This document shows positions 1 through 11,910 of a stretch of 64,000 bases of DNA, piece after piece. A program made the position numbers and the translations under genes. The notes beneath the pieces were generated by a model. The model saw nothing but the letters and a program-made list of their open reading frames with translations. It was not told the DNA's origin and made no database searches. This stretch comes from Cesiribacter sp. (GTDB lineage Bacteria; Bacteroidota; Bacteroidia; Cytophagales; Cyclobacteriaceae). Position 1 is the first letter of the stretch, and each line of letters starts with the position of its first letter. Location: contig JASLAE010000007.1 in the NCBI GenBank assembly GCA_030147305.1, forward strand, positions 31,454 through 95,453. The letters run 5' to 3'.

Positions 1-2894
1 AGCAGATTTATCGTCAGCTCCGGAATACGGAAGCACCAGACGAACAAACTGCGCGTGATATTATTCACAGCCTGTTCTTCTCCGATAAGCGTTATGACCT
101 GGGTGAAGTAGGTCGCTACCGGATCAACAAAAAGCTTGGCCTGGACATCGCTGCCGATACCAAGGTACTTACCACACAGGATATCATCAGCATCGTGAAG
201 TACCTGATCACCCTGATCAACTCACGGGCTGTGGTGGACGATATTGACCACTTAAGCAACCGCCGTGTGCGTACCGTAGGGGAGCAGTTGTATGCTCAGT
301 TTGGCGTAGGTCTTGCCCGTATGTCCCGTACCATTAAGGAACGGATGAACGTACGCGACAACGAAGACTTTAAACCAGTCGACCTGATCAACGCCCGTAC
401 CCTATCGTCTGTCATCAACAGCTTCTTTGGTACCAACCAGCTAAGCCAGTTCATGGACCAGACCAACCCCCTTGCTGAGGTTACGCACAAACGTCGTATG
501 TCGGCCCTGGGACCTGGTGGTTTGAGCCGTGAGCGAGCCGGTTTCGAGGTACGTGACGTACACTATACACACTATGGTCGCCTGTGTACCATTGAAACGC
601 CGGAGGGACCAAACATTGGTCTTATCTCGTCGCTTTGCGTGCATGCCAAGGTAAACCACATGGGCTTTATCGAAACTCCTTACCGTAAGGTGCAGGATGG
701 TACGGTAAGCAGCGATGTAGTGTTCCTGACAGCCGAAGAAGAAGATACCCATAACATTGCTCAGGCTAATGCGCCGATCGATGACAGTGGTAAATTCATC
801 AATGATAAAGTTAAAGCTCGTTACGAAGGTGACTTCCCTGTGTTGGATCCTGACCAGCTGAGCTATATGGATATTGCACCGAACCAGATTGTATCGGTAG
901 CAGCTTCCCTGATTCCATTCCTGGAGCATGACGATGCTAACCGCGCCCTGATGGGTTCAAACATGCAACGTCAGGCAGTACCACTGCTTCGTCCGGAAGC
1001 GCCAATTGTAGGTACAGGTCTGGAGAAAAGGGTAGCAGCCGACTCTCGTTCCCTGATTGTAGCAGAAGATAATGGCGTTGTAGAGTTTGTTGATTCTACT
1101 AAAATCCAGATCCGCTACGATAAATCAGACGAGCAGAAACTGGTTTCTTTCGATGATGACATCATCACGCATTCACTGACCAAGTTCCGCCGTACTAACC
1201 AGGATACCTGTATCAACCTTAAACCAATGGTTTATAAAGGTGAGCGGGTTACCAAAGGACAGATCCTTTGCGAAGGTTATGCAACAGAAGGTGGCGAGCT
1301 GGCCCTGGGTCGTAACATGCGCGTGGCTTTCATGCCATGGCAGGGATATAACTTTGAGGATGCTATCGTAATCTCCGAGCGTGTGGTGCGTGAAGATATC
1401 TTCACCTCTATTCACATCGAAGAGTTTGAGATGGAAGTGCGTGACACCAAACGTGGGGAGGAAGAATTAACTTCTGAAATCCCGAACGTAAGTGAAGAAG
1501 CGGTTCGCAATCTTGATGAAAACGGTATTATCCGCCTTGGTGCAGAAGTACGTGAAGGCGATATCCTGATTGGTAAAATTACCCCGAAAGGGGAAACTGA
1601 TCCTACACCGGAAGAAAAACTGCTGCGCGCCATCTTTGGTGATAAAGCAGGTGATGTGAAAGATGCTTCGATGAAAGCGCCTCCGTCACTGGCTGGTGTG
1701 GTCATAGATACCAAACTGTTCTCACGTCCTAAACGTGATAAAGACTCAAGGGCACGTGCCAAGAAAGAAGTAGATAACCTGAAAGCCCGTTACAGCAAGG
1801 ATCTGTTGAGCCTGCGTGGTAAAATGATCGATAAGCTGGTAAAACTGCTTGATGGCAAAACTTCTCAGGGCATCCGCCACAAGTTCGGTGACGAGATCAT
1901 GTCGAAAGGCGTGAAATTTGGCCGTCCGAATGTTGAGTCGAACATCTTCCCGGAGAAAAACATCTACCGCGACGAAAGCACTTATGCTGTTGCAGAAGAG
2001 GTAAACATGATTGCCGACCTGAACCTGGAAGGCTGGACGGAAGACGAGCATACCAATAAACTGGTACAGCAACTGGTTAAAAACTACAACCGTCGCCGCA
2101 ACGAGATCAATGCTCATTTCAAGCGTAATCGTTTTACACTGGAAGTGGGTGACGAGCTGCCGGCAGGTATTGTACGTCTGGCTAAAGTTTACATTGCCAA
2201 GAAGCGTAAGCTGAAGGTAGGTGACAAAATGGCTGGCCGTCACGGTAACAAAGGTGTAGTTGCCAAGATTGTTCGTGCAGAAGATATGCCATTCCTGCCA
2301 GACGGCACACCAATGGATATCGTACTAAACCCGCTGGGCGTACCATCGCGTATGAACCTTGGGCAGATCTACGAGACCGTACTGGGCTGGGCGGGTCTGG
2401 AACTGGGCCGCAAGTATGCAACCCCAATCTTTGATGGTGCTACCATGGAAGAAGTGGCTGCAGAGCTTAAAGCTGCTAAGGTTCCCGAGTTTGGCCGTGC
2501 GTATCTGCACGACGGTCGTACCGGCGAGCGTTTCGACCAACCGGTAACGGTAGGGGTAATCTATATGCTGAAACTGGGTCACCTGGTAGATGATAAGATG
2601 CACGCCCGTTCTATCGGACCTTATTCACTCATTACACAACAGCCTTTGGGCGGTAAAGCCCAGTTTGGTGGACAGCGTTTTGGTGAGATGGAAGTTTGGG
2701 CACTGGAAGCATTCGGTGCAGCCAACATCCTGCAAGAGATCCTGACGGTTAAATCTGACGACGTAGTAGGCCGAGCCAAAGCATACGAAGCCATTGTTAA
2801 AGGCGAAAATATGCCACGTCCTAATATTCCAGAGTCATTCAACGTGTTGGTACACGAACTTCGTGGTCTGGCACTTGAAATTACGATGGACTAA
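1..2894 (+). CDS. rpoB: RNA polymerase beta subunit, 5'-truncated by window edge
   Basis: Beta subunit of core RNA polymerase; the open frame runs in from the left edge (codons in phase from base 3, reading [12 protein letters not shown]), so the internal GTG at 195 is not the start. About 964 C-terminal residues are present of a protein usually near 1290 in Bacteroidota. The rifampicin pocket reads [20 protein letters not shown] then SALGPGGL, with the usual Asp, His and Ser residues, so no classical resistance change is seen. The C-terminal clamp motif [19 protein letters not shown] is intact. rpoC follows after 100 bases that contain a hairpin. Identification is certain; only the N-terminal third is missing. 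Confidence 0.99.
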   Translation, partial: QIYRQLRNTEAPDEQTARDIIHSLFFSDKRYDLGEVGRYRINKKLGLDIAADTKVLTTQDIISIVKYLITLINSRAVVDDIDHLSNRRVRTVGEQLYAQFGVGLARMSRTIKERMNVRDNEDFKPVDLINARTLSSVINSFFGTNQLSQFMDQTNPLAEVTHKRRMSALGPGGLSRERAGFEVRDVHYTHYGRLCTIETPEGPNIGLISSLCVHAKVNHMGFIETPYRKVQDGTVSSDVVFLTAEEEDTHNIAQANAPIDDSGKFINDKVKARYEGDFPVLDPDQLSYMDIAPNQIVSVAASLIPFLEHDDANRALMGSNMQRQAVPLLRPEAPIVGTGLEKRVAADSRSLIVAEDNGVVEFVDSTKIQIRYDKSDEQKLVSFDDDIITHSLTKFRRTNQDTCINLKPMVYKGERVTKGQILCEGYATEGGELALGRNMRVAFMPWQGYNFEDAIVISERVVREDIFTSIHIEEFEMEVRDTKRGEEELTSEIPNVSEEAVRNLDENGIIRLGAEVREGDILIGKITPKGETDPTPEEKLLRAIFGDKAGDVKDASMKAPPSLAGVVIDTKLFSRPKRDKDSRARAKKEVDNLKARYSKDLLSLRGKMIDKLVKLLDGKTSQGIRHKFGDEIMSKGVKFGRPNVESNIFPEKNIYRDESTYAVAEEVNMIADLNLEGWTEDEHTNKLVQQLVKNYNRRRNEINAHFKRNRFTLEVGDELPAGIVRLAKVYIAKKRKLKVGDKMAGRHGNKGVVAKIVRAEDMPFLPDGTPMDIVLNPLGVPSRMNLGQIYETVLGWAGLELGRKYATPIFDGATMEEVAAELKAAKVPEFGRAYLHDGRTGERFDQPVTVGVIYMLKLGHLVDDKMHARSIGPYSLITQQPLGGKAQFGGQRFGEMEVWALEAFGAANILQEILTVKSDDVVGRAKAYEAIVKGENMPRPNIPESFNVLVHELRGLALEITMD

Positions 2895-2906
2895 ATTATT
2901 TCCTGA

Positions 2907-2932
2907 GGGTACCCGCTAACGGGTACCCTTTT
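2907..2932 (+). terminator. perfect hairpin plus short T-run between rpoB and rpoC
   Basis: Arms GGGTACCCG (2907-2915) and CGGGTACCC (2920-2928) pair perfectly over 9 bp around the loop CTAA and are followed by TTTT. The shape is that of an intrinsic terminator, though the T-run is short. Since rpoB and rpoC normally share a transcript, partial termination or an RNA processing/stability site are more likely than full termination. Confidence 0.6.
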
Positions 2933-2994
2933 GGAACCTATCGTCCGAAAAAACCTTTACAGGTTCGCTAAACAACGATTCAATAAACATCGGT

Positions 2995-5900
2995 ATGGCA
3001 TTTCGTAAAAATAAAAAGCTCAACATTGACTTCTCCAAAGTTACTATCAGCCTGGCCTCTCCGGAATCGATTCTGGAAAGCTCTCATGGTGAAGTAACGC
3101 AGCCAGAGACCATCAACTACCGGACGTATAAGCCGGAGATGGGCGGTCTTTTCTGCGAGCGTATCTTCGGTCCTGTAAAAGACTGGGAGTGTCATTGTGG
3201 TAAGTACAAACGTATTCGTTATAAAGGCATTATCTGCGACCGCTGCGGGGTAGAAGTTACCGAGAAAAAGGTGCGTCGCGAGCGGATGGGCCACATTGAA
3301 CTAGTGGTGCCGGTAGCTCATATCTGGTATTTCCGTTCCTTGCCAAACAAGATCGGTTACCTGTTGGGACTGCCCACTAAAAAACTGGACCAGGTTATTT
3401 ACTACGAGCGCTATGTAGTAATTCAGCCAGGCTTAAAGGCAGAAGATGGTGTAAACACCATGGACTTCCTGACTGAAGATGAGTACCTGGACATTATTGA
3501 TAAACTGCCGCGCGAGAACCAACTGCTCGACGACAGCGATCCGAATAAATTCATTGCCAAGATGGGTGCAGAAGCGCTGGAAATGCTGCTTTCTCGTACG
3601 CAACTGGATGAATTATCTTATGAACTGCGCCACCAGGCTGCTACAGACTCTTCGCAGCAGCGTAAAGCTGAAGCGCTTAAGCGTCTGAAAGTAGTAGAAG
3701 CTTTCCGTGATGCCAACACCCGCGTGGTGAACCGTCCCGAGTGGATGATCATCAAGATGGTGCCGGTCATTCCACCGGAACTTCGTCCGCTGGTGCCGCT
3801 GGATGGTGGCCGTTTTGCTACCTCCGACCTGAACGACCTGTACCGCCGCGTAATTATCCGTAACAACCGTCTGAAGCGCCTGATCGATATCAAAGCGCCG
3901 GAGGTAATCTTACGGAACGAGAAGCGGATGCTGCAGGAAGCAGTCGATTCGTTATTCGATAACAGCCGTAAAGTAAATGCGGTACGTTCTGACGGTAACC
4001 GTGCACTGAAGTCGCTTTCAGACATGCTGAAAGGTAAGCAGGGCCGTTTCCGCCAAAACCTGTTGGGTAAGCGGGTTGACTACTCTGGCCGTTCGGTAAT
4101 TGTGGTAGGTCCGGAGCTTAAACTGCATGAGTGCGGTCTGCCTAAGAATATGGCAGCAGAGCTCTTTAAACCATTTATTATTCGCAAGCTGATTGAGCGC
4201 GGTATCGTTAAGACCGTAAAATCAGCTAAGAAAATAGTAGACCGGAAAGATCCGGTGGTATGGGATATCCTGGAAAACGTTCTGAAGGGTCACCCTGTGC
4301 TCCTGAACCGTGCGCCAACCCTGCACCGTCTGGGTATTCAGGCCTTCCAGCCTAAACTGATCGAAGGTAAAGCGATTCAGCTGCACCCCCTTGTGTGTAC
4401 AGCCTTCAACGCTGACTTTGACGGTGACCAGATGGCGGTACACGTACCACTGGGTCATGAAGCAATTCTGGAAGCTTCAATTCTGATGCTAGCTTCGCAC
4501 AATATCCTGAACCCTGCCAACGGTGCACCTATTGCTGTACCATCGCAGGACATGGTACTGGGTCTGTATTACGTGACCAAGGGTCGCCGTGGTACGCCGG
4601 AGCTTAAAGTACAGGGTGAAGGCATGCGTTTCTATTCAGCCGAGGAGGTAATCATTGCGCTGAATGAAAAACGCCTGAGCCAGCATGCGTACATCTTTGT
4701 GAGAACAAAAGTGCGCAACCCTGAAACTGGCGTACTGGAGGCTAAGATGATCGAGACCGTTGCCGGTCGCGTACTCTTTAACCAGCATGTACCAGAAGAA
4801 GTAGGTTTTGTGGATGAACTGCTGACCAAGAAAAAGCTTCAGCAAATCATTTCGCAGGTATTCAAGATTGTAGGTATGGCCCGTACGGCCCACTTCCTGG
4901 ACGACATCAAGGAACTTGGTTTCCAAAGTGCGTATCGCGGTGGTCTGTCCATGGGTCTGGGCGATATCCTGGTACCTGAGAACAAAGACTTAATGATCAA
5001 TCAGGCCAAAGAAGAAGTTGATGCCGTTTGGAACAACTACCTCATGGGTCTTATTACAGATAACGAACGCTACAACCAGGTGATTGACATCTGGACCCGC
5101 GTTAACTCACAGTTAACCGGTCGCCTGATGCAGCAGATGGAGGATGACAAACAGGGCTTTAACTCTATCTTCATGATGATGCACTCCGGAGCCCGTGGTT
5201 CCCGTGAGCAGATTCGTCAGCTGGGTGGTATGCGGGGTCTGATGGCTAAGCCACAGAAAAACCTTCAGGGTTCAGTAGGTGAGATTATCGAAAACCCGAT
5301 CCTTTCTAACTTCATGGAAGGTCTGGACGTAATCGAGTACTTTATCTCCACCCACGGTGCTCGTAAAGGTCTTGCCGATACGGCCCTTAAAACTGCCGAT
5401 GCCGGTTACCTGACCCGTCGTCTGGTAGACGTAGCCCAGGACGTGGTGGTGAACGAGCCTGACTGTGGTACCCTGCGTGGTATTACCGTAACGGCGCTGA
5501 AAGACAACGAAGACGTTGTTGAGCCACTGAGCGAACGTATTCTTGGCCGTGTAACTGTTCACGATGTGTATGATCCGATCACGGATGAGCTTATCGTGAA
5601 AGCCGGTGAGGAAGTAACCGAAGAGCTGGCAAACCGCATAGACGAGACATCGGTAGAAGAAGTAGAAATCCGTTCTGCCCTTACCTGTGAAACTCGTCAG
5701 GGTATTTGTGCCAAGTGCTACGGACGTAACCTTGCCTCTGGCCGTATGGTGCAGAAAGGCGAAGCGGTAGGTGTAATTGCAGCGCAGTCAATTGGCGAGC
5801 CTGGTACACAGCTTACACTCCGTACCTTCCACGTAGGTGGTACTGCCTCTAACATTGCAGTAGAAGCCCAGATCAGAGCTAAGTTTGATGGTACTATTCG

Positions 5901-7317
5901 CTTCGAAGAGCTGCGTACCATTAACACAACCAACGACGAAGGTGAGAACATCACAGTAGTGATGGGACGCTCTGGTGAAATCCAGATTGTAGATGAAAAG
6001 TCTAACAAGGTCCTGATCTCTAACCACGTGCCTTACGGTGCTTTCTTAACTGTAAAGGATGGTGATAAAGTAAGCAAGAACGATCAGATCTGCTTCTGGG
6101 ATCCATACAATGCGGTAATCCTTTCGGAACTGGATGGTAAGATTGAGTTTGATGCCATTGAGGAAGGTATTACCTACCGCGAGGAGTCTGACGAACAAAC
6201 AGGCCACCGTGAGAAGGTAATTACTGAAACTAAGGATAAGACAAAGAACCCATCTATCGTCGTAAACACTGGTAGCGATTCAACCAAAGGGTATAACATA
6301 CCTGTAGGTGCTCACCTGGTGGTAGATGCCGGGGATAAAGTGAAAAAAGGACAGGTACTGGCGAAGATACCACGTACCATGGGTAAATCACGCGATATTA
6401 CCGGTGGTCTGCCACGGGTAACAGAGCTTTTCGAAGCCCGTAACCCATCTAACCCGGCCGTTGTGTCAGAGATTGATGGTGTGGTAACTTATGGTTCTAT
6501 CAAGCGTGGTAACCGCGAGATCTTCATCGAGTCGAAAGATGGTGTGAAGAAACGCTACCTGGTTCCCCTGTCTAAGCACATTCTGGTACAGGATAATGAC
6601 TTTATCCGCGCTGGTATTCCGCTTTCAGATGGTGCAGTAACGCCTGCAGACATCCTGAACATCAAAGGTCCAACTGCTGTGCAGGAGTACCTTGTAAATG
6701 AAATTCAGGAAGTATACCGTCTACAGGGTGTGAAGATCAACGACAAGCATATTGAAGTGATCGTGCGCCAGATGATGCAGAAAGTGTTTGTAGTAGATCC
6801 GGGTGATACCAGCTTCCTGCCAAACCAACTGGTAGACCGCTTTGCCTTCTTTGAAGAGAATGACGATATTCTGGACAAGAAAGTAGTGGTAGATGCCGGC
6901 GATTCAACCTCTTTGAAACCAGGCATGATCGTAAATGCCCGCCGCCTGCGTGAGGAAAACTCCAAGCTGAAGCGTAATGACCAGAAGCTGGTGGAAGTAA
7001 GAGATGCAGCTCCGGCAGTATCACAGCCAACACTTCAGGGTATTACACAGGCATCGCTGGGAACAGAAAGCTTTATCTCGGCGGCTTCCTTCCAGGAAAC
7101 CACCAAGGTATTGAGTGAAGCTTCGATCCGTGGTAAAGCAGACTATCTGATGGGTCTGAAAGAAAACGTGATCGTAGGCCACCTGATTCCGGCAGGTACG
7201 GGTATGCGTGACTTTAACCGTGTGCTGGTTTATTCAGGAGATGAATACAGCCGTGTGAAAGCAAGCAGCCACGAAGATGCTCCGGTAGCATACGAGAAAC
7301 AATTAGAAGCAAGATAA
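2995..7317 (+). CDS. rpoC: RNA polymerase beta' subunit
   Basis: Catalytic beta' subunit, 1440 residues, the normal size for the phylum. The N-terminal zinc site is visible as CHCG followed by CDRCG near residues 68-88. The active-site magnesium loop NADFDGDQM is present near residue 485. The second zinc site uses DCGTLRG followed by [11 protein letters not shown] near residues 830-905. The trigger loop/bridge helix region ([20 protein letters not shown]) is canonical. It lies 100 bases after rpoB and 10 bases before the DUF3467 gene, so rpoB-rpoC-DUF3467 is probably one unit ending at the hairpin at 7686. Nothing in the gene looks broken. Confidence 0.99.
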   Translation: MAFRKNKKLNIDFSKVTISLASPESILESSHGEVTQPETINYRTYKPEMGGLFCERIFGPVKDWECHCGKYKRIRYKGIICDRCGVEVTEKKVRRERMGHIELVVPVAHIWYFRSLPNKIGYLLGLPTKKLDQVIYYERYVVIQPGLKAEDGVNTMDFLTEDEYLDIIDKLPRENQLLDDSDPNKFIAKMGAEALEMLLSRTQLDELSYELRHQAATDSSQQRKAEALKRLKVVEAFRDANTRVVNRPEWMIIKMVPVIPPELRPLVPLDGGRFATSDLNDLYRRVIIRNNRLKRLIDIKAPEVILRNEKRMLQEAVDSLFDNSRKVNAVRSDGNRALKSLSDMLKGKQGRFRQNLLGKRVDYSGRSVIVVGPELKLHECGLPKNMAAELFKPFIIRKLIERGIVKTVKSAKKIVDRKDPVVWDILENVLKGHPVLLNRAPTLHRLGIQAFQPKLIEGKAIQLHPLVCTAFNADFDGDQMAVHVPLGHEAILEASILMLASHNILNPANGAPIAVPSQDMVLGLYYVTKGRRGTPELKVQGEGMRFYSAEEVIIALNEKRLSQHAYIFVRTKVRNPETGVLEAKMIETVAGRVLFNQHVPEEVGFVDELLTKKKLQQIISQVFKIVGMARTAHFLDDIKELGFQSAYRGGLSMGLGDILVPENKDLMINQAKEEVDAVWNNYLMGLITDNERYNQVIDIWTRVNSQLTGRLMQQMEDDKQGFNSIFMMMHSGARGSREQIRQLGGMRGLMAKPQKNLQGSVGEIIENPILSNFMEGLDVIEYFISTHGARKGLADTALKTADAGYLTRRLVDVAQDVVVNEPDCGTLRGITVTALKDNEDVVEPLSERILGRVTVHDVYDPITDELIVKAGEEVTEELANRIDETSVEEVEIRSALTCETRQGICAKCYGRNLASGRMVQKGEAVGVIAAQSIGEPGTQLTLRTFHVGGTASNIAVEAQIRAKFDGTIRFEELRTINTTNDEGENITVVMGRSGEIQIVDEKSNKVLISNHVPYGAFLTVKDGDKVSKNDQICFWDPYNAVILSELDGKIEFDAIEEGITYREESDEQTGHREKVITETKDKTKNPSIVVNTGSDSTKGYNIPVGAHLVVDAGDKVKKGQVLAKIPRTMGKSRDITGGLPRVTELFEARNPSNPAVVSEIDGVVTYGSIKRGNREIFIESKDGVKKRYLVPLSKHILVQDNDFIRAGIPLSDGAVTPADILNIKGPTAVQEYLVNEIQEVYRLQGVKINDKHIEVIVRQMMQKVFVVDPGDTSFLPNQLVDRFAFFEENDDILDKKVVVDAGDSTSLKPGMIVNARRLREENSKLKRNDQKLVEVRDAAPAVSQPTLQGITQASLGTESFISAASFQETTKVLSEASIRGKADYLMGLKENVIVGHLIPAGTGMRDFNRVLVYSGDEYSRVKASSHEDAPVAYEKQLEAR

Positions 7318-7327
7318 GCGTAAACGA

Positions 7328-7660
7328 ATGGCAGATCAGGATCCTAAGAAAACCCTCAAGCCTCAGCAGATCAACATCGAGCTGACAGAGGAAATAGCCG
7401 AGGGTGTGTATTCCAATCTGGCTATGGTTGCGCACTCCAACTCGGAGTTTGTCATAGATTTTATCCGGCTGATGCCGGGTGTACCCAAAGCAAAAGTGAA
7501 AGCACGGGTGATTTTAACCCCAGAACATGCAAAGCGTTTGCTGCAGGCCCTGAGTGATAATATCTCCAAATTTGAAGATAACTTTGGGACCATAAAGCAG
7601 GCAGACGAGGAGCAGGTGCGCTTTCCCCTGAATTTTGGTGGCACCATCGGTGAAGCCTGA
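7328..7660 (+). CDS. DUF3467 family protein
   Basis: Small cytosolic protein of 110 residues of the DUF3467 family, which has no known biochemical function. The frame shows the typical YSNLAMVAHSNSEFVIDF segment, followed by PEHAKRLLQAL. No signal peptide, membrane segment or metal motif is visible. It starts 10 bases after the rpoC stop and ends just before a strong terminator, so it is almost certainly co-transcribed with rpoBC. This position next to rpoC recurs in Bacteroidota (family knowledge), suggesting a role tied to transcription, but that is inference only. Confidence 0.9.
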   Translation: MADQDPKKTLKPQQINIELTEEIAEGVYSNLAMVAHSNSEFVIDFIRLMPGVPKAKVKARVILTPEHAKRLLQALSDNISKFEDNFGTIKQADEEQVRFPLNFGGTIGEA

Positions 7661-7685
7661 AAAAAGTATATAAAGTATTCATTTT

Positions 7686-7727
7686 AAAATAGTACAGACA
7701 TTCTCTTGGAATGTCTGTACTATTTTT
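7686..7727 (+). terminator. strong intrinsic terminator after DUF3467 gene
   Basis: An 18-bp perfect stem, 7686-7703 paired with 7709-7726, with loop TCTTG and a T-run built into the right arm. The A-rich left base of the stem means it could also act on the opposite strand. It closes the rpoBC-DUF3467 unit, and its right arm lies inside the rpsL promoter. Confidence 0.9.
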
Positions 7728-7742
7728 ATAGTTTTGCAGTCC
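7706..7742 (+). promoter_or_regulatory. Bacteroidota-type promoter for the str operon (rpsL)
   Basis: The -7 box TAGTTTTG (7729-7736) fits the Bacteroidota consensus TAnnTTTG, and TTG at 7706-7708 lies 20 bases upstream as a -33 element. The start region reads TTTGCAGTCC, shared almost exactly with the promoters before rplC and rpsH. It is 50 bases upstream of the rpsL start. The -33 to -7 spacer is the right arm of the preceding terminator hairpin. Confidence 0.75.
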
Positions 7743-7785
7743 GAAAATCCGATCTTGGAGTAAGTAGATAAACCAGGTAATTAGA

Positions 7786-8166
7786 ATGCCTACTATTCAG
7801 CAATTAGTAAGAAAAGGCAGGAAGCAACTGACCTCAAAATCAAAATCACCGGCGCTGGATGCATGTCCTCAGCGTCGCGGCGTGTGTACACGTGTGTACA
7901 CCACAACGCCAAAGAAACCGAACTCTGCCATGCGTAAAGTAGCTCGTGTACGTCTTACCAACGGTAAAGAAGTAAACGCATACATACCAGGCGAGGGCCA
8001 TAACCTGCAGGAGCACTCAATCGTGCTGATCCGTGGTGGTCGTGTAAAAGACCTACCAGGTGTTCGTTATCACATCATCCGTGGTGCACTGGATACAGCA
8101 GGGGTAAGTGGTCGTCTTCAGGCTCGTTCTAAATACGGTGCTAAAAGACCAAAAGCGAAAAGCTAA
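7786..8166 (+). CDS. rpsL: 30S ribosomal protein S12
   Basis: S12 of the decoding centre, 126 residues. The conserved [18 protein letters not shown] and [12 protein letters not shown] segments are intact, with lysines at the two positions whose replacement gives streptomycin resistance, so the gene looks drug-sensitive. It is the first gene of the str group, preceded by its own promoter, and is followed 19 bases later by rpsG. Confidence 0.99.
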   Translation: MPTIQQLVRKGRKQLTSKSKSPALDACPQRRGVCTRVYTTTPKKPNSAMRKVARVRLTNGKEVNAYIPGEGHNLQEHSIVLIRGGRVKDLPGVRYHIIRGALDTAGVSGRLQARSKYGAKRPKAKS

Positions 8167-8185
8167 TATTTGAGTAAACAATACA

Positions 8186-8653
8186 ATGAGAAAAAGTAAG
8201 CCTAAAAAGAGATATATTCTACCGGATCCAAAGTTTGGAGACACCATGGTTTCTAAGTTTGTGAACTACATGATGGTGGACGGTAAGAAGAGTATTGCCT
8301 ACAGCATTTTCTATGACGCCGTAGCGATCGTGGAAAACAAAACTGGCGAGAATGGTCTCGAAACCTGGCGTAAGGCATTGAACAACGTAATGCCAAGCGT
8401 AGAGGTGAAAAGCCGTCGTGTCGGTGGTGCAACCTTCCAGGTTCCACAGGAAGTGCGTCCGGAACGCAAAACTTCACTGGGTATAAAATGGCTCATCAGC
8501 TATGCTCGTAACCGTGGTGAAAAAACCATGACTGAGAAGCTTGCTGGCGAAATAATTTCTGCTTCTAAGGGTGAAGGTGCTGCTATCAAGAAAAAAGATG
8601 ATACACACCGTATGGCTGAGGCGAACAAGGCATTCTCACACTTCAGATTCTAA
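8186..8653 (+). CDS. rpsG: 30S ribosomal protein S7
   Basis: S7, the primary binder of the 3' domain of 16S rRNA, 155 residues and full length. It starts MRKSKPKKR and carries the family segment [15 protein letters not shown] ([13 protein letters not shown]) and [16 protein letters not shown]. It ends KAFSHFRF, typical for the phylum. fusA starts 3 bases after its stop, so translation of the two is probably coupled. Confidence 0.99.
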   Translation: MRKSKPKKRYILPDPKFGDTMVSKFVNYMMVDGKKSIAYSIFYDAVAIVENKTGENGLETWRKALNNVMPSVEVKSRRVGGATFQVPQEVRPERKTSLGIKWLISYARNRGEKTMTEKLAGEIISASKGEGAAIKKKDDTHRMAEANKAFSHFRF

Positions 8654-8656
8654 AAA

Positions 8657-10777
8657 ATGGCGAGAGACTTAAGATTTACCAGAAATATAGGTATAGCAGC
8701 GCACATTGACGCGGGTAAAACCACCACCACTGAGCGTATTCTATACTATGCAGGCGTAAGCCACAAGATCGGAGAGGTGCATGATGGCGCAGCCACCATG
8801 GACTGGATGGAGCAGGAGCAGGAGCGTGGTATCACTATTACCTCAGCTGCTACAACTGTTAAATGGAATTACAGAGCGCAAGAATATCATATCAACATCA
8901 TTGACACCCCCGGCCACGTGGACTTTACCGTAGAGGTAAACCGTTCTTTGCGTGTACTGGATGGTCTGGTGTTCCTGTTTTCTGCCGTAGATGGTGTTGA
9001 GCCGCAGTCAGAAACAAACTGGCGTCTTGCCAACAACTATAATGTTGCCCGTATTGGTTTCGTGAATAAAATGGACCGTTCCGGTGCAGACTTTTTAGGC
9101 GTTTGTAAGCAGGTTAAAGAAATGCTGGGCAGCAATGCAGTTCCCCTGCAGCTGCCAATTGGTGCCGAAGAAAACTTCAAAGGGGTTGTTGACCTGGTTA
9201 ACTTCCGGGGTGTTGTCTGGAATGAAGAAGATAAAGGCATGACCTTTACAGAAGTTCCTATTCCGGATGATATGATGGAAGAAGCACAGGAGTATCGTGA
9301 GAAGCTGCTGGAAGCAGTAGCTGAGTACGACGAAAACCTGATGGAAAAATACTTCGATGATCCTAATTCGATCACTGAAGAAGAAATCATTGCTGCTTTA
9401 CGTGCTGCTACCATAGACATGGCCATCGTGCCAATGCTTTGTGGTTCATCATTCAAGAACAAAGGTGTTCAGACCATGCTGGATTATGTGATGGCCCTTT
9501 GCCCGTCACCAATGGACAAAGAAAGCATCAAGGGTACCAATCCAGATAATGGAAAAGAAGTTGCCCGTAAGCCAAGCGAAACAGAACCTTTTGCTGCACT
9601 TGCATTCAAGATAGCAACAGACCCTTATGTTGGTCGTCTGTGCTTTATCCGCGCTTATTCAGGTGTACTTGAGTCAGGTTCTTATGTGTTCAATACACGT
9701 TCAGAGAACAAGGAGCGTATTTCCCGTATCTTCCAGATGCATGCCAATAAGCAAAACCAAATCGAAAGACTGGGTGCTGGTGACATCGGTGCGGTAGTAG
9801 GCTTTAAGGATATTAAAACGGGTGATACCCTGTGTGATGAAAAGCATAAGATTGTGCTAGAGTCGATGGTATTCCCTGAGCCAGTAATCGGTTATGCCAT
9901 TGAGCCTAAGAAGCAGGCTGATGTGGACAAGCTGGGTATGGCAATTGCGAAATTGATCGAAGAAGACCCAACGCTGCAGGTGCATACTGATCAGGAAACT
10001 GGCCAGACAATCCTCAGAGGTATGGGAGAGCTTCACCTTGAGATCATCATTGACCGTATGCGTCGTGAGTTTAAGGTGGAGATCAATCAGGGTGCTCCGC
10101 AGGTTGCTTACAAAGAAGCCCTTACTGCTAATACTGAACACAAAGAGGTTTACAAAAAGCAAACGGGTGGTAAAGGTAAATTTGCTGACATTGTATTTGA
10201 AATGGGTCCTGCAGATGAGAATGCTGATCCTAAAGAAGTCCGCAATGGCCTGCAGTTTGTGAATGGCATCGTAGGTGGTGTGATTCCTCGTGAATTTATC
10301 CCTGCGATACAGAAAGGCTTTGAAGGAGCGATGAAGAACGGCCCGCTGGCTGGTTTCCCAATCGAGCATATGAAAGTACGCCTGTTCCATGGCTCTTTCC
10401 ACGATGTTGACTCCGATGCACTTTCTTTCGAACTTGCCGCTCGCATTGGCTTTAAAGAAGCCGCTAAAAAATGTAGGCCAATCATTCTGGAGCCCATCAT
10501 GTCCGTTGAAGTGGTAACACCAGACGAGTATACCGGTCCTGTAACAGGTGACCTGAACCGTCGTCGTGGTATCATGAAAGGCATGGAAGGCAAAGGCAAT
10601 GCGCAGGTTATCAGAGCAAACGTACCGCTATCTGAATTATTTGGTTATGTAACTGACCTTCGTACCATTACATCAGGACGTGCGGCAGCTACACTTACCT
10701 TCGATCATTATGAGCAGGTGCCTAATAACATTGCAGAGCAGGTAATTGCTAAAGTAAAAGGCGTGACCGTAAAATAA
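8657..10777 (+). CDS. fusA: elongation factor G
   Basis: Translocation GTPase EF-G, 706 residues. G1 is [16 protein letters not shown]2 the [11 protein letters not shown] switch, G3 DTPGHVDF, and G4 NKMD. Domain IV carries the tip sequence near [18 protein letters not shown]. One full-length copy is present here; a second EF-G paralogue elsewhere in the genome cannot be excluded. It sits between rpsG and rpsJ (6-base gap to rpsJ) in the str operon; tuf is not in this cluster, as is usual in Bacteroidota. Confidence 0.99.
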   Translation: MARDLRFTRNIGIAAHIDAGKTTTTERILYYAGVSHKIGEVHDGAATMDWMEQEQERGITITSAATTVKWNYRAQEYHINIIDTPGHVDFTVEVNRSLRVLDGLVFLFSAVDGVEPQSETNWRLANNYNVARIGFVNKMDRSGADFLGVCKQVKEMLGSNAVPLQLPIGAEENFKGVVDLVNFRGVVWNEEDKGMTFTEVPIPDDMMEEAQEYREKLLEAVAEYDENLMEKYFDDPNSITEEEIIAALRAATIDMAIVPMLCGSSFKNKGVQTMLDYVMALCPSPMDKESIKGTNPDNGKEVARKPSETEPFAALAFKIATDPYVGRLCFIRAYSGVLESGSYVFNTRSENKERISRIFQMHANKQNQIERLGAGDIGAVVGFKDIKTGDTLCDEKHKIVLESMVFPEPVIGYAIEPKKQADVDKLGMAIAKLIEEDPTLQVHTDQETGQTILRGMGELHLEIIIDRMRREFKVEINQGAPQVAYKEALTANTEHKEVYKKQTGGKGKFADIVFEMGPADENADPKEVRNGLQFVNGIVGGVIPREFIPAIQKGFEGAMKNGPLAGFPIEHMKVRLFHGSFHDVDSDALSFELAARIGFKEAAKKCRPIILEPIMSVEVVTPDEYTGPVTGDLNRRRGIMKGMEGKGNAQVIRANVPLSELFGYVTDLRTITSGRAAATLTFDHYEQVPNNIAEQVIAKVKGVTVK

Positions 10778-10783
10778 ATTGGT

Positions 10784-11089
10784 ATGAACCAGAAAATTCG
10801 CATAAAACTAAAATCGTACGACCACAATCTGGTAGACAAATCGTCTGAGAAGATTGTACGTGCTGTAAAAGCTACCGGAGCTGTGGTGAATGGGCCCATA
10901 CCATTACCTACTGAAAAGGAAATTTTTACGGTACTGCGCTCGCCGCACGTGAATAAGAAATCTCGCGAGCAGTTTCAACTGTGCACCTACAAGCGCCTGG
11001 TAGATATTTATTCTACTAGTGCAAAAACAGTAGATGCATTGATGAAGCTTGAACTGCCCAGCGGTGTTGATGTAGAAATCAAAGTTTGA
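10784..11089 (+). CDS. rpsJ: 30S ribosomal protein S10
   Basis: S10/NusE, 101 residues, acts in the 30S head and in antitermination complexes. The sequence [17 protein letters not shown] and the family motif [19 protein letters not shown] are intact. Although it names the S10 operon, here it is the last gene of the str unit: it follows fusA by 6 bases and is followed by a clear terminator at 11111, with a new promoter for rplC beyond it. Confidence 0.99.
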   Translation: MNQKIRIKLKSYDHNLVDKSSEKIVRAVKATGAVVNGPIPLPTEKEIFTVLRSPHVNKKSREQFQLCTYKRLVDIYSTSAKTVDALMKLELPSGVDVEIKV

Positions 11090-11110
11090 TCTACATTTTA
11101 TAAATCATTA

Positions 11111-11149
11111 AGAACCAACTTCTGCCATACGGGAGTTGGTTCTTTTTTG
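11111..11149 (+). terminator. intrinsic terminator between rpsJ and rplC
   Basis: AGAACCAACT (11111-11120) pairs with AGTTGGTTCT (11134-11143), extended by two weaker inner pairs, and runs straight into TTTTTTG. This separates the str unit from the rplC-rpsN unit. Confidence 0.85.
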
Positions 11150-11205
11150 TTTTAACATATTACAGAAAAAGTGCAACAACATTTTTCTAGTAAATTTATT
11201 TTTTA

Positions 11206-11219
11206 TAACTTTGCAGTCC
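11206..11219 (+). promoter_or_regulatory. promoter for the rplC ribosomal operon
   Basis: TAACTTTG at 11206-11213 fits the TAnnTTTG -7 box and is followed by CAGTCC, the same start-site context as at rpsL. The -33 region is a T-run (ATTTTTC at 11181-11187) rather than a clean TTTG. The leader to the rplC ATG is about 55 bases and contains a short inverted repeat GTTGC/GCAAC at about 11234-11250, too weak to call a leader element. Confidence 0.7.
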
Positions 11220-11274
11220 TTTATGGAAGGTATGTTGCGCCTTATGCAACTATTGATTTAACACAGCATAGAAG

Positions 11275-11907
11275 ATGTCTGGTATTATTGGTAAAAAAAT
11301 CGGGATGACTAGCATCTACAGTGCCGATGGACAAAATGTCGCATGCACAGTAGTGGAGGCTGGTCCTTGCGTGGTAACGCAAGTAAAAGACGTAGAAACG
11401 GACGGATATACAGCCGTTCAACTGGCGTTTGGTGAACGCAAAGAAAAGCATACCACCAAAGCGCTTGCAGGTCACTTTGCTAAAGCGAGCACTTCACCTA
11501 AGAGAAAGGTAGTAGAGTTTCGTGACTTCAGAGTAGAATTTGAAGGTGGTGTGACCCTTGGTGGTCTTATCAAAGCAGGTGAAGTATTCATTGAAGGTGA
11601 CTTTGTGGATGCAATTGGCACCTCAAAAGGTAAGGGTTTTCAGGGCGTTGTGAAACGCCACGGATTTGCCGGTGTAGGCGAAGCAACCCATGGTCAGCAT
11701 AACCGTTTGCGTGCACCAGGTTCAATTGGTGCCTGTTCTTTCCCTTCACGGGTTTTCAAAGGACAGCGTATGGCAGGTAGAACAGGTGGCCGTCGTGTGA
11801 AGATGGTGAACCTGCGGATCTTAAAGATCTATCCTGAGCAAAACCTTTTGCTGGTAAGTGGCTCAATCCCCGGAGCGAAAAATTCTTACGTAATTCTAGA
11901 GAAGTAA
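11275..11907 (+). CDS. rplC: 50S ribosomal protein L3
   Basis: L3, an early 50S assembly protein near the peptidyl-transferase centre, 210 residues. It opens [15 protein letters not shown] and contains the family hallmark [20 protein letters not shown] followed by [10 protein letters not shown]. It is the first gene after its own promoter and is followed 3 bases later by rplD. Confidence 0.99.
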   Translation: MSGIIGKKIGMTSIYSADGQNVACTVVEAGPCVVTQVKDVETDGYTAVQLAFGERKEKHTTKALAGHFAKASTSPKRKVVEFRDFRVEFEGGVTLGGLIKAGEVFIEGDFVDAIGTSKGKGFQGVVKRHGFAGVGEATHGQHNRLRAPGSIGACSFPSRVFKGQRMAGRTGGRRVKMVNLRILKIYPEQNLLLVSGSIPGAKNSYVILEK

Positions 11908-11910
11908 GCC

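Noticed and set aside
195..2894. GTG at 195 as start of rpoB
   Set aside because: The upstream bases read in phase as conserved RpoB sequence, so the gene is merely cut by the window edge.
7786..8166. Streptomycin-resistance change in S12
   Set aside because: Both key lysines are present; the same holds for the rifampicin region of RpoB.
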